NCBI GenBank assembly: GCA_020630875.1
Contig: JAHDIH010000003.1
Location: 272,071 to 336,070, forward strand
Direction of reading: 5' to 3'
Source of the DNA: Deltaproteobacteria bacterium
Lineage (GTDB): Bacteria; Myxococcota_A; Polyangia; Haliangiales; Haliangiaceae
Length of the DNA stretch: 64,000 nucleotides
Part shown: piece after piece, positions 27,067 through 36,161 of the stretch
How positions within the stretch are numbered: the stretch's first letter is position 1
Layout: each line of letters opens with the position of its first letter
Notes under the pieces: generated by a model
What the model was told of the DNA's origin: nothing
The model's input: the letters and a program-made list of their open reading frames with translations, nothing else
The model's database searches: none
Position numbers and translations under genes: made by a program

Positions 27067-28167
27067 CTACTTATTCCGCTGAAATTTCGTGACGTTACGG
27101 TCATGTTCAGCGAATGTTTTCGAGAAAATATGCGTGCCATTATTTCGAGATACAAAGTAGAAGTAACCGGTTCCGTCGGGGTTCATGGTGGCCGCCATGG
27201 CGGCTCTTCCAGGGTTGCATATTGGCCCTGGCGGCAGTCCCTCATGTTGGTACGTATTATAAGGATTGTCTTTATCACGTAGCTGAGCAGTCCTAAGACG
27301 CTTGCTAGGATCCCACTTCTTACAAGCCGCTGACTTCTTCTCCGGGATGGTACAGCCATAGCGAATGGTTGGATCAGTATCAAGCCGATGCGGCACAAAC
27401 GACGGCGAAACAAGACGATTAATAAACACCTGAGCAATCGTTGGTCGCTCGCTTGCGACAACCGCTTCCTTTTCAACAATAGAGGCTAACGTCAACAGCT
27501 CTCGTTCGTTCCACTTTAACTTTGACATGACCTTGTTCGCGTTCTTCTTATTCTTCTTCATCACTTCGTCCCAGACGGTCCGATGTCGAACAATCAACTT
27601 ATTGAGCACACGCTTGGGGCTATCATTTTGCCGGAACTGATACGTGTCGGGAAACATGTATCCGTCAAGTGTTGGAGCTCCAATGCCGTACTCTCTTAAG
27701 AACTCTGGAGATCGTGCGAGTCGCTCAAGTTCATTGGCTGAAGCAACTCCTTCGTTCTCCAAAATGGCAAAGACTTCAAGCATATGAAGTCCTTCTGGTA
27801 TGGTAACCTTCAGTGTTTTTTCTGGAACGCCTTTAAGCAAGATTTCAAGCACCTGGCTTGCACTCATGTTGTTCGGAATTTGGTACTTACCACTTCTCAC
27901 TTTGGTAGTCGCTCCTTCGCTCATTCCGTAATACTGAAACCAAGTAGGTTTCCGAATCAACTTATGTTCTGCTAGAAGCTGCGCTATTTGCGGAAAGGAT
28001 GCGCCAGACGGAATGGTAATCGAAACGACCTCTCCATTGCCGTCCATAGCATCATCGGGATACCCTCGGACTTGAATGTACAAAAACAACCCGGCTACCA
28101 AAATGAGTACAAACAGTACCGCTACAATTTTTAGCGCTCGTCTAAACGTCTCGCTTGCCATACCCAC
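27067..28167 (-). CDS. mltG: Endolytic murein transglycosylase MltG (YceG-like)
   Basis: A 366-residue inner-membrane protein that cuts nascent glycan strands and limits their length. It has a short cytosolic N-terminus, one transmembrane helix (about residues 13-32), then a LysM-like small domain (SITIPSGASFPQIAQLL). The catalytic YceG domain has the key Glu in TLASIVEKEA (about residue 230), LDGYMFPDTYQF, VFINRL and the terminal YNTYQHEGLPPGPICNPG. An insertion with two Cys (YGCTIPEKKSAACKKW) sits between RLDTDPTIR and the end of the domain; a disulfide there is possible. The GTG start at 28167 fits TAATGT 6 nt upstream; the ATG two codons later is the alternative. ruvX lies 18 bp upstream. 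Confidence 0.95.
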   Translation of the reverse strand: MGMASETFRRALKIVAVLFVLILVAGLFLYIQVRGYPDDAMDGNGEVVSITIPSGASFPQIAQLLAEHKLIRKPTWFQYYGMSEGATTKVRSGKYQIPNNMSASQVLEILLKGVPEKTLKVTIPEGLHMLEVFAILENEGVASANELERLARSPEFLREYGIGAPTLDGYMFPDTYQFRQNDSPKRVLNKLIVRHRTVWDEVMKKNKKNANKVMSKLKWNERELLTLASIVEKEAVVASERPTIAQVFINRLVSPSFVPHRLDTDPTIRYGCTIPEKKSAACKKWDPSKRLRTAQLRDKDNPYNTYQHEGLPPGPICNPGRAAMAATMNPDGTGYFYFVSRNNGTHIFSKTFAEHDRNVTKFQRNK

Positions 28168-28173
28168 GTCATA

Positions 28174-28179
28174 ACATTA
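28174..28179 (-). promoter_or_regulatory. Putative leaderless -10 element (TAATGT)
   Basis: On the minus strand TAATGT, 6 nt, then GTG at 28167 (mltG). It lies in the 18-bp gap between ruvX and mltG, partly in the ruvX stop region, so mltG may have its own promoter besides read-through. Confidence 0.3.
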
Positions 28180-28185
28180 CTTGGG

Positions 28186-28596
28186 TCAACTCTCATCTTT
28201 CTGCTCAAGACTATCGAGCCAACCTTGTAAAATCACCGCTGCTGCCTCTGCGTCAATGGAGCGTCGTCTGCGCTTATTTTCTCGCAATGCTTCCGCGGTA
28301 CTGAAACGTTCGTCCCACCAAATTATTTCAATCTCAGGCGCCAGTTCAGAGAAAGAAGCCATTAGCGCTTTCACCCTGGAGACACGCCTGCCCTCTCTTC
28401 CGTTAAGCTCCAAAGGGAGTCCTACGACCATTTGAAGACTCTTTGCCTCCGTTGCAATCTCGAGAATTTGCTGAACGTCTTTCTCTATCCCGTGCCGGTC
28501 GAGTACGCACTTGGGGTGGCCAAACTTCTGCAATTCATCGCTCACTGCCACTCCAATTCGACGGGCTCCTACGTCTAGGGCTACAACGCGACTCAT
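28186..28596 (-). CDS. ruvX: Putative pre-16S rRNA nuclease / Holliday junction resolvase (YqgF/RuvX)
   Basis: A 136-residue YqgF-family RNase H-fold protein. The first catalytic Asp is in VVALDVGARRIGVAVSD. The GLPLELNGREG motif follows (about residue 55), then WWDERFSTAEA and a final Asp in IDAEAAAVILQGWLD. In E. coli the family finishes the 5' end of 16S rRNA and has also been called a Holliday junction resolvase. It precedes mltG; the yqgF-mltG neighbourhood is common in bacteria. Confidence 0.95.
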   Translation of the reverse strand: MSRVVALDVGARRIGVAVSDELQKFGHPKCVLDRHGIEKDVQQILEIATEAKSLQMVVGLPLELNGREGRRVSRVKALMASFSELAPEIEIIWWDERFSTAEALRENKRRRRSIDAEAAAVILQGWLDSLEQKDES

Positions 28597-28602
28597 TACC
28601 TC

Positions 28603-28608
28603 ACCATA
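28603..28608 (-). promoter_or_regulatory. Putative leaderless -10 element (TATGGT)
   Basis: On the minus strand TATGGT, then GAGGTA (6 nt), then the ATG of ruvX at 28596. The GAGG is only 2 nt from the ATG, too close for normal Shine-Dalgarno spacing. Confidence 0.4.
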
Positions 28609-28741
28609 GACCTCATTTCCGTATTTTGCATCAATAAAAACAGCTACTTAAAAAATACTTGTCCTACAAAGGAAGATATGTGAGTCCCATTCGTACAACT
28701 TACAAGCGCGACCTGCTTGCGGACCCCAGATATTTAAATTT

Positions 28742-28780
28742 TTTCACTACCTTCCCCTCCCCCTATCTTTGGTGGTGAAA
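28742..28780 (+). other. Stable hairpin in a 240-bp divergent intergenic region
   Basis: Between divergent ruvX and the DUF3467 gene (28609-28835) there is no credible gene. It holds a 10-bp stem, TTTCACTACC at 28742-28751 with GGTGGTGAAA at 28771-28780 (one G-U pair in RNA), and a pyrimidine-rich 19-nt loop. A T-rich tract follows within 20 nt (CTTCCTTCTTTTT). It could be a weak terminator of an unannotated small transcript, or a regulatory structure upstream of DUF3467. Confidence 0.4.
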
Positions 28781-28835
28781 GCTTCCTTCTTTTTCTGGAT
28801 TACGCAGCGGCCGCGCCCATTTTGCTTTTCGGTGC

Positions 28836-28841
28836 TAGTGT
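28836..28841 (+). promoter_or_regulatory. Putative leaderless extended -10 (TGC-TAGTGT)
   Basis: TAGTGT preceded by TGC (extended -10) and followed by 6 nt and the ATG at 28848. No Shine-Dalgarno sequence. Confidence 0.35.
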
Positions 28842-28847
28842 GCCGCT

Positions 28848-29141
28848 ATGGCAGAGTCAAATAAGAATCGTCCCAACATCCAACTGCAGCTCGATGACGA
28901 AGTCGCCAACGGTCAGTACGCCAACATGGTTTTCGTGAATCACAATGAAAACGAATTCATCCTCGATTTCGCATTTCTTCAACCTGGTACTCGGAAAGCC
29001 ACCGTACTTTCGAGGATAATATCCTCTCCTCGTCACACGAAGAGCTTGTTAGGCGTCTTGACCAAGAACCTTTCACGTTACGAGGAGAAGTTTGGGACAA
29101 TAAATGCAATCTCCAAACCCGACTCCACCAGTATTCACTGA
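28848..29141 (+). CDS. DUF3467 domain protein
   Basis: A 97-residue cytosolic protein. The pattern of a charged N-terminus, QLQLDDEVANGQYANMVFVN, HNENEFILDFAFL and ATVLSRIISSPRHTK with KNLSRYEEKFG matches the small DUF3467 family, which is widespread in bacteria and archaea and has no known function. The fold is probably a compact beta-sandwich with a C-terminal helix. It lies 83 bp upstream of the macroglobulin gene on the same strand; co-transcription is possible but unproven. Confidence 0.85.
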   Translation: MAESNKNRPNIQLQLDDEVANGQYANMVFVNHNENEFILDFAFLQPGTRKATVLSRIISSPRHTKSLLGVLTKNLSRYEEKFGTINAISKPDSTSIH

Positions 29142-29224
29142 CCAATTGCGTCAACTAAATAGATCGAATCCATAGTCCAAGCGTAGATATTTGGTGCCCC
29201 CTAACTAGCTGGCAGCAATACAAA

Positions 29225-32200
29225 ATGACTAAACTCCCCCTTGTGACCAAATTCAATCAATTCTTACTCACCCTGAGCATCGGCTTAGGTTTACTCCATT
29301 GTGGAACGAAAAAGACCGTGCCTCCCAAAAAAGTAGCCTTAGAAGACTTACAAACGCCAAGCAACGTACCTGAGGGAGTAGTACTCGATGTAAAGGAAGG
29401 AAAAGAACGCTACGTTCCAGGCAGCCGAGATACTGTTGCCAAGACTCAAAAACTCACCGACAAACAAACGAGTGAACTTCTTGCACGACTTTCTCCTTTG
29501 CAGGTCGATGGGGGAGATAAAAAAGCGTTCGCCCTGAGAGAAAAATCTCAACCTGCCCCAAGGCCGGGGAAAGAAGTTGCGCTCAGCTTCCCTTCCAAGC
29601 AAGAACTCGCCCCTCCCGCGGTTGCTACCGATCAAAACAAGGGACCACTCGAAGTTCTTAGATTTGGCCCAGAGGGGGATGTTCCCCTTGCTGGAAAAGT
29701 CAGCGTGACGTTCAACCACCCTATGGTTGCCATCACTTCTCATTCCGACACGGTGGCCAAAGGCGTTCCCGTAAGTATTGAGCCGAAGGTTGCAGGGAAA
29801 TGGCGATGGATAGGAACCAAAACGTTGCTTTTCGACCCGCCAGCGCGGATGCCACAATCCACGACGTATACCGTGTCGATTCCAGCAGGTACGACTTCTA
29901 CCGTGGGCGGCAAACTAGCTCAAAAGGTTTCGTTCCAATTTACCACCTCTCCACTTCGATTAGAAAGTTCTTGGCCCAATGCCGGCAACCATCAAGTACA
30001 AGAAGTTATGTTTGCATCGTTTGATCAAGCTGTCGATAAGGATGCTCTTCTCGCTACGATGAAAGTAACCGCGGGCAAAGCCAATGTCGCCATCAGATTG
30101 GCCACAGAGGCTGAAATCGCAAAGTCCGAACAGGTAAAAAAGATGATTGCGAGGCTAGAAGCAGACGAACGAGGCGACCGTTACATCGCATTTATTGCAA
30201 ACCAACCACTCCCCAAAGACACCGCTATCGAAGTCACGTTCCCGAAAGGCTCACCTTCCGCCGAAGGTCCCAATAAAACGAAGTCTTCGCAAAGTTTCTC
30301 CTACCACACCTATCCTCCACTGAAGATAGAAGAGGCGAAGTGCCACTACAGAGCCCTCACCCCGTGCCATCCCGGAAGCACATGGTGGATTCGTTTCAAC
30401 AACCCGCTGGACGTAGAGCATTTCGACCCAGCATCAATAAAAATAACGCCGGAGCTAGAGGGTCGAAAAGTATGGGCAAGCCACAGGCAGATTCGCATTA
30501 CCGGCGTCCCTAAGCCGATGACATCCTATACCGTTACCATTCCCTCCACGGTCAAAGATGAGTTCGAACAAACGTTAGGCAAGGAGGAACAACGGCCATT
30601 TTTCGTCGGTGACTACGACCCGAGTTTATGGGGGGAGAGCGGATTCATTACTGTGGATCCCTTTGCTAAGAAACCCACCTTTGATGTTTTTGTGACAAAG
30701 CACAAAACATTGGACGTTACGCTGTATGCGGTAACCCCAGCAGACTTCACGAAATATTCGGCTTACCTACGAGATTCCTACGTGCGCAACACTTGGACCT
30801 ATCGAAAGCCTCCTGGAAAAAAAGTTCATCATGAAAAGATTAAAGTTCCAGATTCTGACGAAGGCCTGCAAAAGATTACGATAGATTTGACCAAAGCATT
30901 CAAAGGGAAAACGACGGGACATGTCTTGGTAGATGTCAGGGCCCCTCGGACGTCGTCAGAAAGGTTAGAACCCCGAGTGTTCGCATGGGCGCAAGCCACG
31001 CAAATTGGACTGCACGCCTCAAACGACAACGATAACCTTGCCATTTGGGCCTCTGATCTAAAAACTGGCGCGGCACTTACCGGGGTGGCCATAGCAGGCA
31101 AAGACTTCGCTCAAAAGGCCACTTCATCGGCCGGTAAGGCCACCTTCCCTCTTCCCAAAATGCCAAGCGACTACCGATGGGACAGCCCGCCCCAGTACAT
31201 CGTAGCCAGCAAGGCTGGCGATACTGCCATTCTCCGAGGCTCTCCGTGGTTCAAGGATACAAGTGGGACTCGCCACCTATGGCACGTGTTCGATGACCGT
31301 AGCATGTACAAACCCGGAGAGACGGTCTCCGTCAAAGGATGGATTAGAAAGATCGAATACGGTGGCGACATCGCAGCGACTTCAGCTTCGAAACTTTCGT
31401 ATCAGGTGTATGGGCCACGCGGGAACAAACTCAGCAAAGGCACCACCCCCCTTTCTAGTTTGGGTGGCTTCGACTTTTCCTTTGAGCTGCCCAAAACTCC
31501 CAATCTTGGTAATGCAAGGATCGAGCTGTCTTCTGACAATGCCGGTCGGCGGTCTCACACTTTTCAAATACAGGAATTTCGCCGGCCCGAATACCAAGTA
31601 AACGCTAAAGCCAGCCAGGGTCCTCACATGGTAGGCGAAAATGCGTCGATTACAGTCGAAGCCAAATACTACGCTGGTGGGAGTTTGATAGGGGCCGACA
31701 CGAACTGGGACGTCTCCACCGCCAGCGCAAGTTTCAGACCGCCGAACCAAGACAAGTTTCAGTTTGGAGTATGGACGCCTTGGTGGATGAACTGGCGTGG
31801 AGGGAGCCGCAACAGCGACGACAAAATCAGTCAGCGAGAAAGCGTGACCGGAAAAACGGACGCTACAGGAAAACATACTATTGACGTTACGGTGGCCTCT
31901 GTAAAACCGTCCCAGCCCATCCGAGTTTCTGCCAACGCGCGGGTCACTGATGTCAACCGACAGACATGGGCCTCCTCCGCCAGCCTTTTGGTGCATCCTT
32001 CGGATTTCTACATTGGGCTAAAGTCTCAACGGTACTTCTACAAAAAAGGTGACGACATCAAAATCGACGCCATCGCAGTCGACCACGATGGAAAAGCTAT
32101 CAAAAACGCAACAATGACTGTAAACGCAGTCCGACTTGACTGGACGTACGTCAAAGGAGAATACAAAGAGCTAGAAAAGGACGCACAACAATGCGTCGTG

Positions 32201-35200
32201 ACTTCCAAAGACGATGCGGTAGAATGTAAATTCAACACGAAAAATGGTGGGCGTTATCGAATTACCGGCACGGTTGCCGATAGCAAAGGCCGCAGCAATC
32301 GTACTGTAATCACTACTTGGGTTTCCGGCGGAAATATGCCCAAGACCGACAAAGTAGATCTGGAGACCGTCCGACTCATTCCTAACCAAGACGAGTACAA
32401 ACCAGGTGACACGGCAGAGATTTTGGTTCGTAGCCCGTTCTTTCCCGCTCACGGTATACTTTCTCTAAGGCGAAGCGGAATAGTGGAAACAAAGATGTTT
32501 AAGATGACAGCGTCTTCTACAACTATCTCCGTTCCGCTCAAAGACATCTACACTCCCAACCTTCATGTACAAGTGGATTTGGTTGGTGCTTCAGACAGAA
32601 CCAACGACAAAGGCGAGAAAGCCACCGGAGTTCCTCCTCGTCCAGCCCACGCCACGGGAAACCTCAATTTGAAAATTCCGCCTAACCACCGGGAGATTCA
32701 GATTGAAGTGACCCCAAAAGACGAAAAGCTTTCACCCGGTGCGAAAAGTTCTGTTGCGGTCACCTTAACCCGCCAGGGGAAACCGGTTCCCAATGCCGAG
32801 GTAGCATTAGTGGTGGTCGATGAATCCATCTGGTCACTGACCGGATACGAAATTGCCAATCCTCTTAATGACTTTTACCCAGAAAGAAGCTCCGATGTTC
32901 GCGACATACGAAGCAGGACCAGCATTCGACTGGCATCGCTTGTCGAATTATCTAAGCAGATCGAAAACAAAAACAGAATGGACGAAAAGAGCGCCGCTCC
33001 GACAAGAAAAAAAATGAAGGCAATGAGGAGTAGAGGCAGAAGTCCAGGAGCGCCAATGAGTGCCATGGCGGAGATGGAAATGGCCGACGAAGAAGCTGGT
33101 GGTTGGGGCACCATTGGCATGGAGACGGAAGAGCTCATTGGAAAAGGCGCTGGTGGCGGCGGGCTCGGTTACGGCGCTGGAGCAAGCGCCCCCAAAATTG
33201 CCGTACGCTCCGACTTCAATGCTTTGGCTCACTTTGCACCTCGAGTGAAAACTGACGCCAATGGCAAAGCTAACGTCTCAATCAAAATGCCTGATAATCT
33301 CACTCGATACCGAGTCGTAGCGGTGGCAGTAGCTGAAGGAACCTATTTTGGCAAAGGCGAGTCTTCAGTTACGGCAAGACTACCGCTCATGGTCAGGCCA
33401 TCAGCTCCTCGCTTTTTAAATTTTGGCGACAAGTTCGAAATGCCAATCGTACTTCAAAACCAAACCGACAAACCGATGAACGCCTCAGTCGCCATTCGCG
33501 GGTCCAACGTGTCATTTACCGCGGGGCAAGGCAAGTCGGTCTCGATTCCCGCCAACGACCGAGTGGAAGTTCGTTTCGCTGCGGCAGCAGAGATGGCTGG
33601 AACCGCCCGTTTTCAAGTGGCCACGTCAAGCGGAAGCTATGCCGATGCCGGGGAAGTCGCATTCCCAGTATGGACGCCCGCGACCACTGAAGCGTTTGCG
33701 ACCTACGGAACGATAGACAGTGGTTCCATCAAACAACCAGTAGCGATGCCAAGCGATGCCGTCACCCAGTTCGGCGGACTCAAGATAACGACTTCTTCCA
33801 CACAATTGCAGGCGCTTACTGATGCACTTATATATTTGGTCGACTATCCTTTTGACTGCGCGGAACAGCGATCCTCTCGCATACTTTCCATCGCGGGACT
33901 TCGAGATGTTCTCGAAGCGTTCGAAGCCGACGGTCTACCATCCAAGGCAAAACTAGAAGCTTTTGTGCGGCGAGATTTGAAAGCACTCGAAAACCTGCAA
34001 AACAACGATGGAGGATTTTCATTCTGGCGCCGCGGCTATCGCAGCTGGCCGTTTGTCTCCCTTCATGTCTTACACGCCTACACGCGAGCAAAAGAAAAAG
34101 GATTCACCATCAGCGAGCGCTCCTTTCAAAGAGCCACTCGCTACGCAAAGAATATCGAGAGGCACATTCCTGGTAATTACTCGCAAGAAGCTCGAGATAC
34201 CATTGTGGCCTACTCATTGTACGTCCGTTCGCTGAGTGGCGACTTTGACAACGCCAAAGGTAACGACATTATCGCGAGGATTGGTCTAAAAAAAGGAAAC
34301 TTACAAACCATCGCATGGCTCTACAACTCTTTTGCCCGCAACAAAGCCGGCAAAGCGAGTGCAGATAAAATTCATAGAGCGCTTCTAAATCGAGTCAGTG
34401 AAACTGCAGGTGCTGCCAATTTCGTGACCTCTTACAGTGATGGCGCCCACCTCGTGCTTCATTCTAGTCGTCGTGTCGACGGTACGTTGCTTGAAGGACT
34501 TATTTATCACAATCCAAAATCGACGCTGATTCCCAAAGTAGTCAAGGGACTCTTAGCCCACAAAAAGAAAGGCAAATGGGGCAACACGCAAGAAAACGTG
34601 TTCATTTTACTAGCGCTGGATAAGTACTTCCACACGTTCGAAAAAATCACGCCAAACTTCGTCGCAAAGATGTGGCTTGGTGGCCAATTTGCTGGGCAGC
34701 ATAAGTTCAAAGGGCGAACTACGGAAAACGTCAATTTAGATGTCCCCATGGACTACATCGCTAAACAAAAGAACGCCGACCTCATACTTCAGAAGGATGG
34801 CAAAGGGCGAATGTACTATCGAATCGGTATGCAATACGCTCCTAAGTCGTTATGGCTGCCTGCCGCCGACCATGGGTTTACCGTCCTTCGCAGCTATGAA
34901 GCCGTTGACGATCCGAAAGACGTCACCCGACTCAAAGACGGCACTTGGAAAGTAAAAGCTGGAGCTAGAGTGAAGGTTAACTTGCAGATGATAGCCGAGA
35001 GCAGGCGCTACCATGTCGCACTTGTCGATCCTCTGCCTGCAGGTTTCGAAACGCTTAACCCGGACCTTGCGGTTACCGAAGACTTGCCGCAAGACACTAA
35101 CGCGAAGCAAACGCGAGGCTACGGATGGTGGTGGTGGCGTCCATGGTATGAACACCAAAACATGCGCGACGAACGAGTTGAAGCTTTCGCTTCCCTACTC

Positions 35201-35341
35201 TATGGCGGAGCGTTCGAATACAGCTACTTTGTTCGTGCGACAACTCCAGGTAACTTTGTTACACCACCGACCAGAGCAGAAGAGATGTACTCTCCTGAAA
35301 CATTTGGTCGAAGTTCTTCAGACAGAGTTATTGTCGAATAA
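29225..35341 (+). CDS. Alpha-2-macroglobulin family protein with intact thioester motif
   Basis: A 2038-residue bacterial alpha-2-macroglobulin. The N-terminus is a probable lipoprotein signal with Cys at residue 26, although the residue before it is His (LLHC), not a standard lipobox. Macroglobulin beta-sandwich domains follow, including SDNDNLAIWASDLKTG-type and FDDRSMYKPGETV signatures. VALVVVDESIWSLTGYE marks the A2M segment. A Met/Ala/Gly-rich, low-complexity stretch (about residues 1260-1325) occupies the position where a bait region would be expected. Then come VRSDFNALAHFAP and the thioester DYPFDCAEQRSS (Cys1545-Gln1548). Known role: trapping of attacking proteases in the periplasm. 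The usual pbpC partner is not beside it. The C-terminus contains WWWWRPW. Confidence 0.93.
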   Translation: MTKLPLVTKFNQFLLTLSIGLGLLHCGTKKTVPPKKVALEDLQTPSNVPEGVVLDVKEGKERYVPGSRDTVAKTQKLTDKQTSELLARLSPLQVDGGDKKAFALREKSQPAPRPGKEVALSFPSKQELAPPAVATDQNKGPLEVLRFGPEGDVPLAGKVSVTFNHPMVAITSHSDTVAKGVPVSIEPKVAGKWRWIGTKTLLFDPPARMPQSTTYTVSIPAGTTSTVGGKLAQKVSFQFTTSPLRLESSWPNAGNHQVQEVMFASFDQAVDKDALLATMKVTAGKANVAIRLATEAEIAKSEQVKKMIARLEADERGDRYIAFIANQPLPKDTAIEVTFPKGSPSAEGPNKTKSSQSFSYHTYPPLKIEEAKCHYRALTPCHPGSTWWIRFNNPLDVEHFDPASIKITPELEGRKVWASHRQIRITGVPKPMTSYTVTIPSTVKDEFEQTLGKEEQRPFFVGDYDPSLWGESGFITVDPFAKKPTFDVFVTKHKTLDVTLYAVTPADFTKYSAYLRDSYVRNTWTYRKPPGKKVHHEKIKVPDSDEGLQKITIDLTKAFKGKTTGHVLVDVRAPRTSSERLEPRVFAWAQATQIGLHASNDNDNLAIWASDLKTGAALTGVAIAGKDFAQKATSSAGKATFPLPKMPSDYRWDSPPQYIVASKAGDTAILRGSPWFKDTSGTRHLWHVFDDRSMYKPGETVSVKGWIRKIEYGGDIAATSASKLSYQVYGPRGNKLSKGTTPLSSLGGFDFSFELPKTPNLGNARIELSSDNAGRRSHTFQIQEFRRPEYQVNAKASQGPHMVGENASITVEAKYYAGGSLIGADTNWDVSTASASFRPPNQDKFQFGVWTPWWMNWRGGSRNSDDKISQRESVTGKTDATGKHTIDVTVASVKPSQPIRVSANARVTDVNRQTWASSASLLVHPSDFYIGLKSQRYFYKKGDDIKIDAIAVDHDGKAIKNATMTVNAVRLDWTYVKGEYKELEKDAQQCVVTSKDDAVECKFNTKNGGRYRITGTVADSKGRSNRTVITTWVSGGNMPKTDKVDLETVRLIPNQDEYKPGDTAEILVRSPFFPAHGILSLRRSGIVETKMFKMTASSTTISVPLKDIYTPNLHVQVDLVGASDRTNDKGEKATGVPPRPAHATGNLNLKIPPNHREIQIEVTPKDEKLSPGAKSSVAVTLTRQGKPVPNAEVALVVVDESIWSLTGYEIANPLNDFYPERSSDVRDIRSRTSIRLASLVELSKQIENKNRMDEKSAAPTRKKMKAMRSRGRSPGAPMSAMAEMEMADEEAGGWGTIGMETEELIGKGAGGGGLGYGAGASAPKIAVRSDFNALAHFAPRVKTDANGKANVSIKMPDNLTRYRVVAVAVAEGTYFGKGESSVTARLPLMVRPSAPRFLNFGDKFEMPIVLQNQTDKPMNASVAIRGSNVSFTAGQGKSVSIPANDRVEVRFAAAAEMAGTARFQVATSSGSYADAGEVAFPVWTPATTEAFATYGTIDSGSIKQPVAMPSDAVTQFGGLKITTSSTQLQALTDALIYLVDYPFDCAEQRSSRILSIAGLRDVLEAFEADGLPSKAKLEAFVRRDLKALENLQNNDGGFSFWRRGYRSWPFVSLHVLHAYTRAKEKGFTISERSFQRATRYAKNIERHIPGNYSQEARDTIVAYSLYVRSLSGDFDNAKGNDIIARIGLKKGNLQTIAWLYNSFARNKAGKASADKIHRALLNRVSETAGAANFVTSYSDGAHLVLHSSRRVDGTLLEGLIYHNPKSTLIPKVVKGLLAHKKKGKWGNTQENVFILLALDKYFHTFEKITPNFVAKMWLGGQFAGQHKFKGRTTENVNLDVPMDYIAKQKNADLILQKDGKGRMYYRIGMQYAPKSLWLPAADHGFTVLRSYEAVDDPKDVTRLKDGTWKVKAGARVKVNLQMIAESRRYHVALVDPLPAGFETLNPDLAVTEDLPQDTNAKQTRGYGWWWWRPWYEHQNMRDERVEAFASLLYGGAFEYSYFVRATTPGNFVTPPTRAEEMYSPETFGRSSSDRVIVE

Positions 35342-35357
35342 GTACTAGTTGGCTTCG

Positions 35358-36161
35358 CTAAATCCCCTGCCACACAGGGCGATTGGCGGAGCCATGCCCA
35401 ATCGGGACGTGACTGCTTTCAATGCCAAGCTCGGCCAAGCGCGCTGCAACCGCTTGCCGGTAGTTGTGTTTCCCATCTCGAGACCAAAACTCTCCCAACA
35501 ACGCGCTGACGCAGCCGGTTAAGACACCGCTCGCATGCAAATGGGTGACCCCTCTGTCTAATGCGTACGGAAGTTCGCCAATGTCTTCGATAAACAATTG
35601 GTATTCACTTGGAGGGAGAAAGTAGTCAGTCCCTACCAAATGAGAAAGTAAACATAAATTGCCGCCCCACTTGGGAACGTCATCTTGCTGTGGAGATTCA
35701 CTCCACACGTCAACGAACTTTTCTTTTGATTCTTCGTCTAATTTTCCAACTTGCGTCACGACAGGCCCATGCACACTTGCAACGCCTTGAGAGTTCGCCC
35801 AATGCAATAGTGCCGTACCATCGGAAAATCCCATAATTCGAATGGGATCGCGCCTTAGCGCTGCACCATCTAGAAGATGTAGAATTCGCGTGAGGCCGTA
35901 GCCGCCTCTTGCCATCACGATACCTCGGATGGACGGATCACGCAGCGCTTCGTTCATCTCCGCCACCCGCTCACCATCATCTCCCGCCAAATATCCGCTT
36001 TTTCGCCCAATGGAGGGGGGCACAACTACCTCATACCTCTCCCTCAAAAGGCTAAGCCCCATTTTCATATCTTCCACTACAAGCGGGCCAGAAGGAGCAA
36101 CAACTGCTATCTTTTGCCCTGACTCCAAGGCTGGAGGAATTACTATGGAAGATTGGCTCAT
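35358..36161 (-). CDS. LD-carboxypeptidase (S66 / LdcA-MccF family)
   Basis: A 267-residue serine peptidase. The S66 triad is visible: Ser in IMGFSDGTALLHW, Glu in LFIEDIGELPYALDR, His in HVPIGHGSANRPVWQG. The N-terminus has KIAVVAPSGPL, and ARGGYGLTRIL sits before the nucleophile. Expected reaction: removal of the terminal D-Ala from muropeptide tetrapeptides during wall recycling; MccF-type members instead cleave microcin C. It is about 30-40 residues shorter than typical LdcA, ending right after the His motif. No signal peptide. Its ATG (36161) overlaps the divergent dedA start by 17 bp. Confidence 0.88.
   Translation of the reverse strand: MSQSSIVIPPALESGQKIAVVAPSGPLVVEDMKMGLSLLRERYEVVVPPSIGRKSGYLAGDDGERVAEMNEALRDPSIRGIVMARGGYGLTRILHLLDGAALRRDPIRIMGFSDGTALLHWANSQGVASVHGPVVTQVGKLDEESKEKFVDVWSESPQQDDVPKWGGNLCLLSHLVGTDYFLPPSEYQLFIEDIGELPYALDRGVTHLHASGVLTGCVSALLGEFWSRDGKHNYRQAVAARLAELGIESSHVPIGHGSANRPVWQGI

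Noticed and set aside
31382..31996. 204-codon open frame antisense to the macroglobulin gene
   Set aside because: It lies wholly inside a certain gene, has a composition typical of a reverse-strand shadow (many Arg, Cys, His), no ribosome binding site or family signature.
35929..36144. N-terminal extension of the DedA protein by 72 codons
   Set aside because: It is antisense to the carboxypeptidase gene, is not in the family, and the ATG at 36145 has a strong ribosome binding site.
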